From positions 6,386,001-6,450,000 of the forward strand of contig JAULSN010000002.1 in NCBI GenBank assembly GCA_033439765.1: a stretch of DNA of 64,000 bases, written 5' to 3'. The notes under the pieces are model-generated. The model saw nothing but the letters and a program-made list of their open reading frames with translations. It was not told the DNA's origin and made no database searches. A program made the translations under genes and the position numbers. The first letter of the stretch is position 1, and each line of letters starts with the position of its first letter. Below are positions 38,894 through 51,400 of this stretch, piece by piece. The DNA is from Lasiosphaeria ovina. Lineage: Eukaryota; Ascomycota; Sordariomycetes; Sordariales; Lasiosphaeriaceae.

Positions 38894-41137
38894 TCACTCC
38901 TCTTTTACCTCTACCGCCGTCGTCTCCGAGTCCCCGTTGGTTGCCGTCTCGGTCGTCGCTTTGAGGCCCTCAGTCTCCGTCTCCTCAGCCTTGGTCCCGT
39001 TCGTCTCAGTTGTTCCGTTAATCTCAGTGGTCGGTTCCTTCGTCTCGACTGCCCCGTTCATCCCAGTGGTCGGCTCCTTCGTCCCGGCGACTCCGTTTGT
39101 CTCGTCAGCCGGCTCCTTCGTTTCGGTCGCTGACTCCTCCGTCTCACCGGCACCGTTCGTCTTGGCATTTCCGTCTTGAGCCGCGTCCTTTTCGTCGCTC
39201 ACAAAGGTTGATTTGCTATCATTCCTGTCGTCCTTGACGGCCGCCTCGCCATTTACTGCCGTCTCTGCCGTTTCCGCCCCCGCCTCCACGTCATCCTTTG
39301 CCTTCTTGCTTTTCTTAGACTTTTCCTTTGCCATCTTGGCCTTCAGTGCCTCGATTTCGGCATCAGAGTCCTCATCTTCGTCTTTCTTGGCCTCTTTTGC
39401 TGCCTTGGCAAGCAACTTAAGCTTGGCCTCCCGCTTCTTCTTCTTCCGGAGCTCCGACGCCTTTTTGGCCCGCGCCTTTGCCTCATCCATGAGGGCCCGC
39501 TCCTCCTTCACCCAGGTGACCATGTTTTCCGCTGCTTGAACTGGCGAGTCGCGGTGGTTTAAAAGGTATCCCTGGAGCTGGGCAGGAGTGAAGACGTCTT
39601 CGGGGACCTGCGAGCTATAGTCAAGCGCCAACTGTTTCAGCTGCTCCTCGGACAGCTGCAATTTCTCCGTCGTCGCGGGACCATCTCCCTCTTCGCGCGC
39701 ATACATGCGGAGGAACATGAGCTCGGCGCTGCGAGGCGAAATGTTGCCTAGGTAAATCATCCTATCGACGCGACCGGGCCGCACGAGAGCCTTGTCGAGC
39801 TTCTCGGCAAAGTTTGACGTCATAAGCACGATGCGCCCTTCTTGGGACGCGACGCCGTCAAGCACGTTCAACAGCCCAGAAAGAGTGCACCTAGATCGAG
39901 CCACGCGGTCGTTTTCGTCCTCGGACTCTTCTTCCTCGTTCTCGTCATCGCTGTCGTCAGTGACCTTTGCCGGGCGCCGCCTAATCCCCACGGCATCAAT
40001 ATCTTCGAGGAGAACGATGCAGCGCGGCGGCAGAGCCGTGAAGAGCTTTTCCAGAGCCTCGTCTTCGCGGACGCTGGGGATATGCACTAAGTACAGCTCT
40101 AGCCCGAACCTGCCCGCAAGCGCCAACGAAAGGGATGTTTTGCCAGTTCCTGGAGGGCCATGAAGCAGGTAGCCTCTCCGATACGGGATGCCACGTCCAT
40201 TGTAGAACTTGCGCGTATTCGGGTCAAGGTAGTTTATGATGTCGTCGACGAGTTCAGCCTTGATCTTCTCGTCGAAATGCACCGTTTCCAGGGGGCGAAG
40301 CGGCCGCAGAATCGTAGTGTCGAAAGACTCTTCATAATGCCTTCGCTTGCTCGTCCTGACTGTGACAAAAGACTCGCGCTCTGTTGATTTGGTCAGTTTT
40401 CCAGTTGCCTCCTGCCGTTGTTGCCGCTGCAGTGCGATGGTGAAGTGAAATCAGAGGGAGTACAAACGCTTATCCGAAAAGTCGCGGCACATGTTAAGAA
40501 ACCGCTTGATTGGCTTTTCTGTCCTCCCGAGGCACAGTATGACGAGCGGCTCAGATCCCTCGGGGGCGCCGGCGTACTCGTCGGGGGTGCCCTTGGAGAA
40601 GGCGCTATGGTAGTGCGAGCTGCTCGTCATGATTCTCCGAATCATGAAGATGCGGCGCTCGAAGACGAACCACGTGGTGCCAAATGTGGGGAGATACTGC
40701 ACGGGCATGCGCTTCTCGTGGTGGTAGTCATTCCGCTCCTGTTGAACTCTCCTATAATACCAGGCATCGTTCTGTATGGTCTCAGAATGGGCCGTCAGAA
40801 TGCGACTGCCGTTGCTGAGGACCCTTGCGCCAAGCCAGTTGAGCACCTCGCGGTTGAGACGGTCGTTGCCAGCGATGCTTATCGACGCTGTCAGGAATCT
40901 GATAATCCACCAGTACATCTTAGATCCAGCGGCTTGGAGACCCTGTGCGCCGCTCGACGCCGCGCCCATCAGCGCGGCGATGGTGAGCACCGTCGTCAGC
41001 TCGACCTTGAGCCATTTTTTGAAGAAGCCCTGCAGCACGCCGAAGCCTGGGATGCGGGCCTCGAATTGCGCCTGGAGCGGTGTGCCCCCGCTGCCGAACA
41101 GCGAGGTGGTGCTCGCCAGCGTCAGCAAGCTGTTCAT
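38894..41137 (-). CDS. BCS1-like AAA ATPase (2 exons, 718 aa)
   Basis: Exons are 41137-40468 and 40380-38894. The intron (GTTTGT...ACAG, branch CTGAC) keeps frame and yields DKQRESFVTVR. Residues 1-60 include an N-terminal membrane helix (VELTTVLTIAALMGAASSG), then the BCS1 N-domain, with EVLNWLGARVL and MPVQYLPTFGTTWFVFERR. The AAA module has Walker A GPPGTGKTS (298-306), Walker B IVLLEDIDAVG, sensor 1 VLMTSNF and arginine finger VRPGRVDRMIYLG. The start Met41137 matches the common start of the family (MNSLLTLASTTSLFG). BCS1 proper folds the Rieske protein across the mitochondrial inner membrane. This long version adds a coiled, Lys-rich segment and a Thr/Glu-rich repeat tail (TKEPT, TNG) and belongs to the expanded fungal BCS1-like paralogues, whose site and substrate are unknown. 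Confidence 0.92.
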
Positions 41138-43884
41138 GGCCGCTACTCCAGTAAGACGGACAGTCAGCGTCCGAGACGGAGAGGGAGTGAAGTAAGATGG
41201 GGGCGCGGAGTGCTGGGCCGTGAGCAAGGTGATAGGACTCGGGAAGGATTCCGACTTCAGTGGGAGCGAAAAGAGCCTGGAGAGTGTGGCAGGGCGAGAG
41301 CCGAGAACGCAGAGCAAAGTGCGCCTGCGGTGAATACAGGGTAGTTGGGAAGACGACACAAGCCCAGGCAGGACCCGATGATGTAGGCGGTCAGCCAACA
41401 GCTTTGCCCGGGGAGGCTGCAGCCTGCCGCATCCGTGCCGCTCTGGCGCGTTTTTTACCCGCTACTGAGGATCCAGGCCAGCCAGGCAGGTTCCCAGGGC
41501 AGGCAGGGCAGGGCGAACAGGGCAGCAGAAGCATCTGGACAGGGCAACTCAAGCGCAGGCTGCCTACCTGCTCCTTGTAGGTGCCCTGGTTCTGTCAGCT
41601 TCTTCTCTTCCGCCTGACAGCCCAGCGAGCATCCGTATCCGTAATTAATTGCTACCTACGGGAGTTGCGGGTTGTCTTGTTAGCCTCCCGTTGCTCCAGT
41701 GGGCGGTAGATGCCCAAGCTGCCAACGCGGGTATCTGCACGCACTTCCTGCGGTGCGGTACATACGGTGCGGTATGGATACCCTGGAATCTGCAATATTC
41801 CAGGCAACTTCCACCGTCGGCCGTGGCCCACACTATCCGTTCTCCGTACCCGCCCCGCTTAAGGTATCCCCCCACCGATTGCGGGTCAGGTTGCGGGTTG
41901 CGAGTTGCGGGTTACGACGGGCGTTGCGGGGTGTGACAGCGCACAATTGGCTCTGTGGCGATGCTGTTGGTGCTGTGCGGGTGGTGTGGGCGGCGCTGTG
42001 GTTGGCTTGTGTTGGCTTGTGTTGGCTGGGCAGCTTTCCGATGCGTGCAGAAGGCGGGACGAATGCAGCTGTGCCCCAGATGCAAGACATTTCGGCCCGC
42101 AAAGACTTTGGGTCTGAGATATGATGTATCGCACTCCTTTTGAGAGCTGCCGACTTCGGGCACGTCGGCCAGGGTAGCTAACCCGACTGTCTGGTTACGC
42201 GCCCACCGCGCTCGATGAACGAGAGTCGTCGTGCAGGGGTCGTCTGGTGACGACGACTTGAGTGGCTGGAAAAGAGGGGCTGCCGTGTCTCGGTGCATGC
42301 AACCCGAACGACTTTGGTTCTCTCGTGTGGCGGGTCTCAACAGCATGGCGATGGGTTTGCGCGGCTTCGAAAGGATATATCGTATCTGGTCAAGCCAATC
42401 TGGCCCATGCCGTGGTCAAACCAGAAAATATGAGTGCAAATTGGGTGCAGGTCTGAAGCGATTCCTCTCAGAGCCAACGACGACGAACTGGGGACTTTCA
42501 ACTTCCATAGTGGAAAGAACGGCGCGACCCTGCTGCCGGTATTACACAAACGACAAACAGGGATGGAAACTGCCGCCACTGGTCATGACACCTGGCATCA
42601 GGTACTTATCGCGCCGCTGTCTGCTGATGGATGGGTGGGTACATCGTGGGTGCAATCTGGAAGGAACGAAGGTGAAATTCGCTTTCCTCCCATCAAGACC
42701 CGCATTCCAAGGGGTACCTGCCTTACTTTCATGATAAATTACACCGACAACCTGTAGGTGGGCAGGTACGACGTGACGCCGGTCAGTGACCAGAGAAACC
42801 CACAGGCGTTTCCCTCACTGAATTTAGCCAAGGGAAAGGATTGTTGACAGATCTCGAAGCTCTTCCCCTTATTCCTTCTCTTTGGCCAGGCGGTTTCTTA
42901 CGAGACCGACAGCCCAACAAGCCTTTAGACAGATTCTAGTTCAGTATGAACTCGGTTAGATTTGTACGAGTGAAGGATGCCAACGAACGGTGACTAGTTG
43001 TCAGGCTGCCACCCGCTCGAATTGCTGTGCTCGGTCCCGGAGAAATTGCCTGGTGTATCTTGCCTTCCGCTGCCGTTTTGTTCCACAGGACGAGTGTTGA
43101 TTGACCACAGGGTGGGATATTCAACGTAAGTATTTCCCAGTAATTACCAGAAACAATGCGGGAGTTTATGTGATTCGAAAGTACATTAAACAGCACCGAA
43201 TCCATTGTTACTATTTAATGCTTGCTTCCACTGGTTCTAATTAGATCTAACTTAAGTAGAGTTGTCTTAGACAACACATCTGATAAGACCGCGGCAAACA
43301 AAGAAATGGCCAGGAGCGTATTCTCCTAGTTTCCGGCTGCGCAACGTTGCACTTGACATTTGGTGGCGGGACTGCGGCCTGAGTTGATGTGTTGGCCACC
43401 TCCCCAGAGCCTTTCCGCCGTGCCTACAAATGTCGGGCTCATGGCCGAATCTCAAAACACAAGAAACGTCCCTTCTCCTCTGCGAATTACGAATTAAAAC
43501 TGACGACATGAAACTGGCCGATTCTTCCAAGACCGGCTATTATAATTCTCTGCGTTGGCCCGGGAGTGATTGTTCACCTGTGGACTTTGCAAGTCCAAAT
43601 TATACACGTGAGAATGTTTTACGCTGGAGGCAGCGCCTAACTGACCTCTAGTATGCTAGCACTAATTGCTACACGCTGATGTAAGAACCTCGACGCGAAG
43701 TCCAGCCGTGTCGCTCAGGGCAGGTTCTGGGTTTCAAAGTTACCCCCATCATGCCATGCTACCCCGAGGCCCACTATTTTGAGAATCTCATCGCGATTAT
43801 TATTAGATGTTTTGGAGTAAGCTGTATTCCAAAATCCCAGCCACGACGCCTCTTGTTCTGGGGTGGGCACGTACACTGCCTAAG
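41138..43884. other. Gene-poor region
   Basis: 2.7 kb without a supported gene. GC-rich at first, with CAGG-rich DNA near 41460-41530, four TTGCGGG-type heptamers at about 41879-41920 and two TTGGCTTGTG units near 41998-42025; AT-richer after 42900. ORFs such as 42231-42734 look random. Confidence 0.5.
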
Positions 43885-44776
43885 TCATCTTGAAATTATG
43901 TGATTAGCATGCGAATTGGTTGCGGGAGCGTGGAGCAACATGATTACTAGGCACCGGAACGCTTCGTACAACTGATTTGAATTGTGCCCAGGTCTCTCAT
44001 ATGGTGGAAGCGCAGCCATGAATTCGGCATGGTACTTGGAGTCAAAGTTTTCCACCAGTTGGCCGTGCGGTAATCCGAACATGCCATGACGAGTTCCTTC
44101 GAACACTAAACGGGTGTGCAACGCAGCAAAGCGGCGAGTGCTTGCAATTTCTTCGAGCTGAATTCTAGCGACCTGGTGTTGTGGCATATTGTAGCCGTTA
44201 TGGATGATCCCCCAATGGTCCATCATCTCGCGTCTGCCGATATAATATTGGCGAAGCATACGAGCTACCAGGTCGAGATGGGCAATCCCACTGGTGATAT
44301 GGAGCTTCACACCTCTCGACGGATTATAACCCTGGACGATGCTTGGATGAAGTTGGTTAATGATGTTCAAGCGTATCTCCAACACCCATTCCTAGTAGAG
44401 TTGGACGAATGGAAGCATCGAAGTAGGAACCTGCAAAGGTCAGAAACCACTTCTCGAGAGAGACAGCCTTTCATGCATGACTTACAGGTTCGCATTTTAG
44501 ACCTAGCAGCTGGCATCTCCGGCATGCGGTGATTGCGAAGGGGGGGCTGTTTGACCTTTGGACCCGCTTGGCCTGGTTGGCCTGGTTGGCCTGGTCAGCC
44601 GGCTTGGGCGGCTTGCAAAACGGGTTCATTATGTCCTCCGAAGCCGATGTGCTGCACTGGTAACAGGGGTCGCCGAGTGCTTGAACAGAAAGCCCGGGGG
44701 AGTTCTGAAGAAACATTAGTACTAGTCTGGGAAGACACATTATTGGATGGGGGCGCATGCTATTATTGGAGGCCAA
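43885..44776 (-). pseudogene. Relic gene with Zn-cluster-like start and an in-frame stop
   Basis: Exon 1 (44776-44486) ends with a GTAAGT donor right after CRRCQLLGLKCEP, which resembles the first half of a Zn2Cys6 cluster. A matching acceptor with branch CTGAC ends at 44431. In phase, exon 2 opens with VPTSMLPFVQLY and meets a TAG at 44392-44394. The same frame then stays open for 167 codons (WVLEIRLNIINQLHPS and onward) with a natural composition to a stop at 43885. I infer a gene broken by a nonsense mutation and lacking the rest of its zinc cluster and its 3' end. The family of the 3' part is not recognised. A separate small gene starting at an internal Met is an alternative. Confidence 0.45.
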
Positions 44777-45589
44777 GCGAAAGGAAAGACCAGCGTCCCA
44801 TAATTATTCCTCTTGAAGGGAGCGCCTATTTCGAAGAGCCGACGGAACTCTTCGTTCATGATGGGCTAAGAACGGCCGAACTTGCGCCGGAATAGTAGGA
44901 GTATTTCGAACGGACAAGTCAACCGATAGCTGGAGCCAGACTGTGGTTTGGCAGAGAGCAGGGGCGCAGAGAACGGAGAACGGAATTCGATGGTCACGCT
45001 GAAACCTGGGACAAATGCAAATAATAAGTAATGAACGTGGAAAAATTCTGTTGCTGGGAAAGATTGCTTTGAAGCCTCGTGTTTGGGAACATTCCTAGAA
45101 GGAGGAATGCGGAACTTCCCGCACATGTTCGACAGCCTTTAACCCTAACCCGTAAAACAAGCCCGGTACGGCCAGTTTATCTCTGGGAGTTGTAATTACG
45201 GAGTACGGAGACGGAACATGGTTACGACGAAATGTGCCCCCAGATGTCTTGGTCGGCAACTGAAGATACCTACGGTTGGCTGTCTTGGGCAATGGCTTTC
45301 TTTATAGGACCCCCTTCTTCCTTTTTCATTTTCAGTCTGAAACTTTACTTTTTCGTTGTCACGGGTTCTGCGGGTGGTATACGGAGAATTTAGACCAACT
45401 TGGACGCCCATGGCTGCATCCCTCCCCCCTACCCCACTCCCCCACCAGCCACGATAAGAGCACCCCGCGATCACCTTGGCGCCTCTCTACCAGACGAACC
45501 AAAACAGTGCGTCATCGACAAGCAAGCTCCAGCGGACCGCCAGTGTTCCACCACTCCCAACCACCTAGCACTTACAGACGTACAACGAC
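44777..45589. other. Upstream region of the Dom34 gene
   Basis: 810 bp. The last 150 bases are a pyrimidine- and CA-rich leader for the Dom34 gene. Nothing else is recognised. Confidence 0.5.
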
Positions 45590-46807
45590 ATGCGATTTGT
45601 CTCAAAGAACCAGCGGCTGGAGGCCATTGACGGCGAGACGGGCGTGGCCCTGCTGCCTGTCGAGCCCGAGGACATGTGGCATGCGCACAACCTAATCGCC
45701 ATTTCCGACACAATCAAGGCCCACGCGGTCCGCAAAGTCACGCAGACATCAAGCACGGGCTCGACCATGTCGGAGCGGGTGCACACCGACCTCACCATCC
45801 GAGTCACGTCGACCTTCTTCGACCCGGCGGCATCGTCGCTCCACGTCTCGGGCACCGTCGTGCGCGAGAACGCGTGGGTCAACATCGGCCAGTACCACAC
45901 GCTCGACCTCGAACTCAACCGCCCCTTTACAATATGGAAGAGCAACGGATGGGACTCGGTGGCCATGCAGACGCTCGCCGAGGCGGTCAATGACGACAAG
46001 CCCGACACCGTGGTGGCCGTTGTCATGCACGAGGGGCTCGCCAACATCTGCCTCATCACCGACTTCCGGACCGTCATCAAGCAGCGCGTCGAGAGCAACA
46101 TACCCAAGAAGCGGTCGCAGGCGCAGGACACGGCGGGCGGCATGACGGCCTTTTACGAGAAGACGCTGTCTACGCTGCTGCGCGCCGTCGACTTCAGCAA
46201 TTCGCGGCCGATGCTGCTCGCGAGCCCCGGGTTCGTCGCCCAGGACTTCCGCGCCTACATGCAGAGTGAGGGCGCCAAGCGCGCCGACAAGCGACTGCAG
46301 CGCATTGCCAAGGACGCCGTCGTGGTGCACTCGAGCACTGGCTACGTGCACAGCCTCAACGAGATCCTTAAGAGCCCCGAGGTGCAGGCGACGATGCGCG
46401 ACAAGAAGTTCACGACGGAGACGGCGCTTATGGACCAGTTCTACGAGCGCCTGCGTAAGGACGACGGCAGGGCGTGGTACGGCGCGAAGCCCGTGGCCAA
46501 GGCGGTGGAGGAGGGCGCCGTGGGCCGCGGCGGCGGCGTGCTCCTGATCAACAACTCCTTCTTCAGGAGCCTCGACATCCCGACGAGGAAAAAGTATGTC
46601 GCCTTGGTGGACAGAGTCAAGGACGACGGCGGCGAGGCAAAGGTGCTCAGCAGCGACCACGAGAGCGGGCAGCGACTGGACGGGCTGGGCGGGATCGCGG
46701 CGATATTGACATACCCCATCTACGACCTTGACGAAGACGAGGAAGAGGACGACGGGGAGGAGGAGGGCGGCGGATCAGCAGACGGAGGAGGGGCCGCCGT
46801 AATATAA
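45590..46807 (+). CDS. DOM34: Dom34/Pelota ribosome-rescue factor (405 aa, intronless)
   Basis: It starts MRFVSKNQRLEAIDGETGVA, the eRF1-like domain 1 of Pelota/Dom34 (residues 1-135), followed by domain 2 (TVVAVVMHEGLANICLITDF and LASPGFVAQDF) and domain 3 (VVVHSSTGYVHSLNEILK, GAVGRGGGVLLINNSFFRS, HESGQRLDGLGGIAAILTYP). The PGF in place of the GGQ loop of eRF1 is the diagnostic feature: Pelota splits stalled ribosomes together with Hbs1 and ABCE1 without hydrolysing peptidyl-tRNA, and feeds no-go and non-stop decay in the cytosol. The acidic C-terminal tail (EDEEEDDGEEE) is usual. Two AATAAA-like signals lie about 90 bases past the stop. Length fits the family, and the gene seems intact. Confidence 0.96.
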   Translation: MRFVSKNQRLEAIDGETGVALLPVEPEDMWHAHNLIAISDTIKAHAVRKVTQTSSTGSTMSERVHTDLTIRVTSTFFDPAASSLHVSGTVVRENAWVNIGQYHTLDLELNRPFTIWKSNGWDSVAMQTLAEAVNDDKPDTVVAVVMHEGLANICLITDFRTVIKQRVESNIPKKRSQAQDTAGGMTAFYEKTLSTLLRAVDFSNSRPMLLASPGFVAQDFRAYMQSEGAKRADKRLQRIAKDAVVVHSSTGYVHSLNEILKSPEVQATMRDKKFTTETALMDQFYERLRKDDGRAWYGAKPVAKAVEEGAVGRGGGVLLINNSFFRSLDIPTRKKYVALVDRVKDDGGEAKVLSSDHESGQRLDGLGGIAAILTYPIYDLDEDEEEDDGEEEGGGSADGGGAAVI

Positions 46808-48494
46808 CTGTACATATGGATACACCCCGTATAATAGGCCCTGGCATGTTGTATGTACGAAGTACCTGACCTGCCACTCCGTATGTACACCGAATGCAAT
46901 AAAAAATAAAGATGGAATGTACGTAACCTGGAAGGTACGGATAATCCGTGTGTGTTGGTGGTGAATCTGCCCCCGAAACCCAACCAACGACTGGAGCCGT
47001 GCCACCCGACCCTGGAAGAAGATCGTGCCGCAGAGATCTGTTCCTGCACTGTCATCAGCATGAGTGTTTTGTCGTTTGTTGGCCGCCTCTGAGGGGAGAG
47101 AAGGGTTAAGCTTCCCCTAGCAGCCGTTGCGCAGCCGTCCAGCCTATGGCTTGCGGGGAGTGAGCCACCCAGGGGCATAATTCCGCCGCACCACTTCCGA
47201 CACTCTGGAACTGGTGGGAATAACAGCGCCGCGCACGTTGAAAATCCGGACTTAAGCTTCCAAGGATTTAGGGACACCTTGATTAAGCCTTTTCGGGGTT
47301 AAAGGTTGTTTTTTTCCGCGATTAATTTGCGCCCATTCCTGCTGTGATAAATTGAAACTTGGAACTGGAAAGTTTCGCTTCTTAATGTTGACGTTGAGGC
47401 TTCGACACGCGTCCCAATGAGGAAAGGCGAAAGAAAGACCATAGACGAAAGGCAGGAAAAGACTGAAGACAAAACCGGGCAAGCGATTAGATCGGCATCT
47501 CGACCGACGTTTGGTGAGGGGCTCCCCTCCCGTCGAAACGCGATGATGCAATCACAGTGGGCTCCTCGAATCGCCAAGACACCACCCACGCCAACCTCCA
47601 ACACAGAGACGAGACGGACCTAGTGTAGTGTAGCAGCTGGAACAGGAAAGAACGAGGGAGGCCCAAGTGGCCCACACGTAATCGCCATCCACAATACGCC
47701 CGTCGACTGCCAAACAAACGAAGCCCAATTCATTCGGCTCCTCCACTTCCTTTGCATTGTCTTCCACTCTTCTCCCTTCTTGGCCTGATTTTCTTCTCTA
47801 GACCTCGGCGACACCCCACACGCCCTGCCATTTCGAGCTCTGTCGACGCGCATCGAATGGCCTGACGGCCCAGCGACAATCTCAGTGGCAGCCCGCTAAG
47901 ACAGCCCACCAAATCGCGGCCCCCAGATCCAGTAAAGCGGCCTACCTCCCTGCCTTACCATTGGCCAAGCGCTCACCGAATCCTGCAACAACCTCGAAGC
48001 GTGGTTCAGCGGCGTGGATGATTCAGAAGGCTGGGCCTGGTTCCAGAGTTCGCATTCGCATTCCTCGTCGGCATCAGTCCGAGGCCCGTCGCCGACTTGC
48101 GCGACATTTGAGTGGCCACGCGATCCTCGATAAGATCAAGAGCCTGGGCCAGGTGGACCTCTTTCCAAACCAGCCATCGTTCGTCGACCAATCCGGCGCG
48201 CCCTGGCCGCCTCGCGGTCGCTTACGTCGGCAGTCTCGGAACCCGTTCGTTCTCGCGGGCTTTTGGATCAGCCGCTGACCGCTCGCTGTGCCCCGAAGAG
48301 CCTCGCATTCCTTGGCGCATTACGGTTACGCCCCCCCCCTCCCTTCCAACACTAACGTGCAACGGCGGTTTGGTGGTCAGCACTCACATGTGCAGTGCAG
48401 TGCGAGTTGGGCGTGGGCTTCACAGTGTGCCGTGATGGGACGATGGCCGGCATTTGGTCTTCAATAAAGGCGGGCTCTGGCAGCCAGCACAGCG
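46808..48494. other. Intergenic region between the Dom34 and WDR44-like genes
   Basis: 1.7 kb. Contains the Dom34 3' UTR (AATAAA-like at about 46897-46909) and the promoter of the WD40 gene. Small ORFs on both strands are not supported. Confidence 0.5.
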
Positions 48495-51400
48495 ATGGCG
48501 TCCAGCGGCCCGCTGCCACCAGCTACAACAAGACCCGAAGTACTAGCAGACCCCCTTCGACGTCACCGCAGCCCCCGCCGGTTGGCCCAGATGCCCGAGG
48601 TGAGTGGCCCGGCGTGCTTTGACTTGTCTCTCCTTTTCGGCCCTTGCTTGCGCCCGCTGTCTCCAGTCGCGGACCGGGATTCGGCCGTCCTGTTTGGGCG
48701 CTCGGTTCCCCCTAATTTACCACTGGCCGCAATTTTCATCCGACTCCATCCGCGTACTGCACACATCAGATAGATAGAACGACTGTTTTCAGGCAATCAT
48801 TCCCTTCCCAGCCTAGAAGCTGACGCGCATGCATGTTAAGGACCCCCCATTCGCAAAAGCCCAGCCCCAGCGACGCCGCAAATCTTGGCGCCCAGCAAAA
48901 GGAACCAGACGAGGCTCTCGCACAACCCCTCGACCCAGACCCCGACCCCATTGGAGAAAGACGAAGACCGGGGGGGAAAGGGGGAGCTCGACGCGAGGAA
49001 TGCAGGCGAAGAGACTGCCATCAAGGACACGAGCACTGCTGCTGTCACAGGCAAGAATACCCACTTAGACTCTGCTACCGCCCAAGGCTCTGGCATTGGT
49101 GCTGGCTCAGGCGCTGTCGCTGACGTTGGTTTTGTCTCTGGCGGCACAGGCGCAGGCTCTGGAACCGGAACTGGAACTGGGCCCGGGACATCCGGCATTG
49201 TTGGGACCGCTCGCGTTGCGCCCCCTATTGCGACGGCCCAATTGCCCTCCCCCAACGCTGCCATCGACCCGTTATCCCAGGTAAGTCGCCAAAGAAGCGA
49301 GCGTTTGCTTGCCCCCGTCCAACTCGGTGTCAGCGCAAACATCCCCGCCCTGTACCCGCCGAGCGCATGACAACTTGAACGGTCGAGGTTCGGCCGGCCC
49401 CAGCTATTGGTGCACCTGGCCGGTTGGCGGCCGAGAAGGGGCTAACACAACAATGTCCCGGATTACTTGTCCGGGATTACATTGGTGCCCGATTACCTGA
49501 TCAAGGGAAAAGTTCCTAACAATATGCCTTGCCCTGCAGCACATCTTCATGAGAACGAACACCGACCACTCCATCCCTCCCCGCTTACGGAATCCCGCCC
49601 GATCCGAAAGCCCAATCCAAATGGCTGAAGGGCTTGCCCGACACAGCTCAGACCTCTCGGTAAAACATGCGGCGTTGGCAGGCGATGCGGCCAAGGACAA
49701 GAGGTAAGGATATATGCATATATATACTATACATGCGTGGACTGCGTGCCCCATGCGCCATTGGTTCGCCCTATTGTGGACTCATAGCTGACGCGTCTCG
49801 CCCACACCAAGTAGGAGAGGGCCCTCCTTTCTGAGTCGGCTTAGCATGCGCGGCAGCAGAAGGAAGGACGCCGGGGACTTGGATTCGGACTCCGAGATCG
49901 GGAGTGAGCTCCGAATGGACGGTGTCAATGCCTCCGTCTTTAGCCAGGCACTGTCCCGCCCCCTCGCTGGCGGCGGTTACGTCCCGATACACAAGGAGCC
50001 GCCGAGATACATACGGACGAGAGCTAACAACAAGAAGACGCGGGAGTTCAATCGCATGTTCCTGGCGCAGGAGCTGGTGGGAACAAAACCGGTGAAAAAG
50101 GACGACGAGACCTCCGCCGACGGGAGCAAGACGCCTGTCATCACGGTCAGCACAGCGACGGCCAGCGGGCGGAAGGCAGCCAAGACGGGTGGCGCCATCT
50201 GGGCAACCGAGTTCAGCAAGGATGGGAAATACCTCGCCACTGCCGGGCGCGACCGTGTTGTCCGGATATGGGCCGTCATCTCGACGCCCGAGGAGCGACG
50301 GGCGCACGAAGAAGAGGAGCTTGCTAACGGCGGTGCTGGAGAGAGGCTTAGTGCGCCTGTATTCCGGAACCAGCCGATCCGAGAGTTCGAGGGGCACACG
50401 GGCGAGGTGTTGGATTTGAGCTGGAGCAAAAATAACTTCTTGCTGTCGTCGTCCATGGACAAGACGGTCAGGCTGTGGCACATCAGCAGAGCCGAGTGTC
50501 TCTGCACGTTTAAGCATAAGGACTTTGTCACTAGGCTGGCATTCCACCCCCGTGACGACCGCTTCTTCCTTGCTGGCTCGCTCGATACAATGCTACGGCT
50601 GTGGAGCATCCCAGACAAGGCGATTGCATTCTCGGCGCAGCTGCCCGACCTCGTCACTGCCGTCGGCTTCTCCCCAGACGGCAAGACGGCCATCGCCGGC
50701 CTTCTCAACGGGCTCTGCCTGTTCTACGACACCGAGGGCTTAAAGTTTCACACGCAGATTCACGTACGGTCGTCGCGCGGCAAGAACGCAAAGGGAAGCA
50801 AAATCACAGGCATCCACACCATGGTGATTCCTCCGTCAAGCCCGGGCACCATGGCTTCGTCCCAGGCGCCAAGCGTCACCTCGGTGTCCCGCGCCTCTAC
50901 AGACATTGCGCGCCAGGGAGAAGTCAGGGTGCTCATCACATCGAACGACAGCCGTATCCGGATATACAACCTGCGCGACAAGTCTCTTGAGGTGAAGCTC
51001 AAGGGCCACGACAACGCGTGCAGCCAGATCGCGGCTTCTTTCTCAGACGACGGGAACTATGTCATATGCGGCAGCGAGGACCGCAAGGCATTCATGTGGA
51101 ACCTCACAGGAAACGATGCCGTGACACAAGACAAAGACAAGTCGCCTTGCGAGTTTTTCGAGGCGCACGGAGACATGGTTACCACAGCGCTGTTTGCGCC
51201 AACTAAGACAAGGATGCTCCTGGGCCAGAGCGGCGATCCCATCTATGACCTGTGTAACCCGCCGCCCGTGACACTGCTCAGTCTTGAAGAAGCGGCCAGC
51301 GCAGCAGCCAGCGCGGTGGCACTAGGTACCGACGCACCACACACACCGGCGATTTCGGAGGCAGTCACAAACGTCACCAAAGGGCCCGAGCCGAGCCCCG

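Noticed and set aside
41879..41920. TTGCGGG-type heptamers as an internal telomere tract
   Set aside because: The fungal telomere unit is TTAGGG; the copies are few and imperfect, so a chance GC-rich repeat is more likely.
45749..46660. 303-codon ORF opposite the Dom34 gene
   Set aside because: Shadow of a strongly supported conserved gene.
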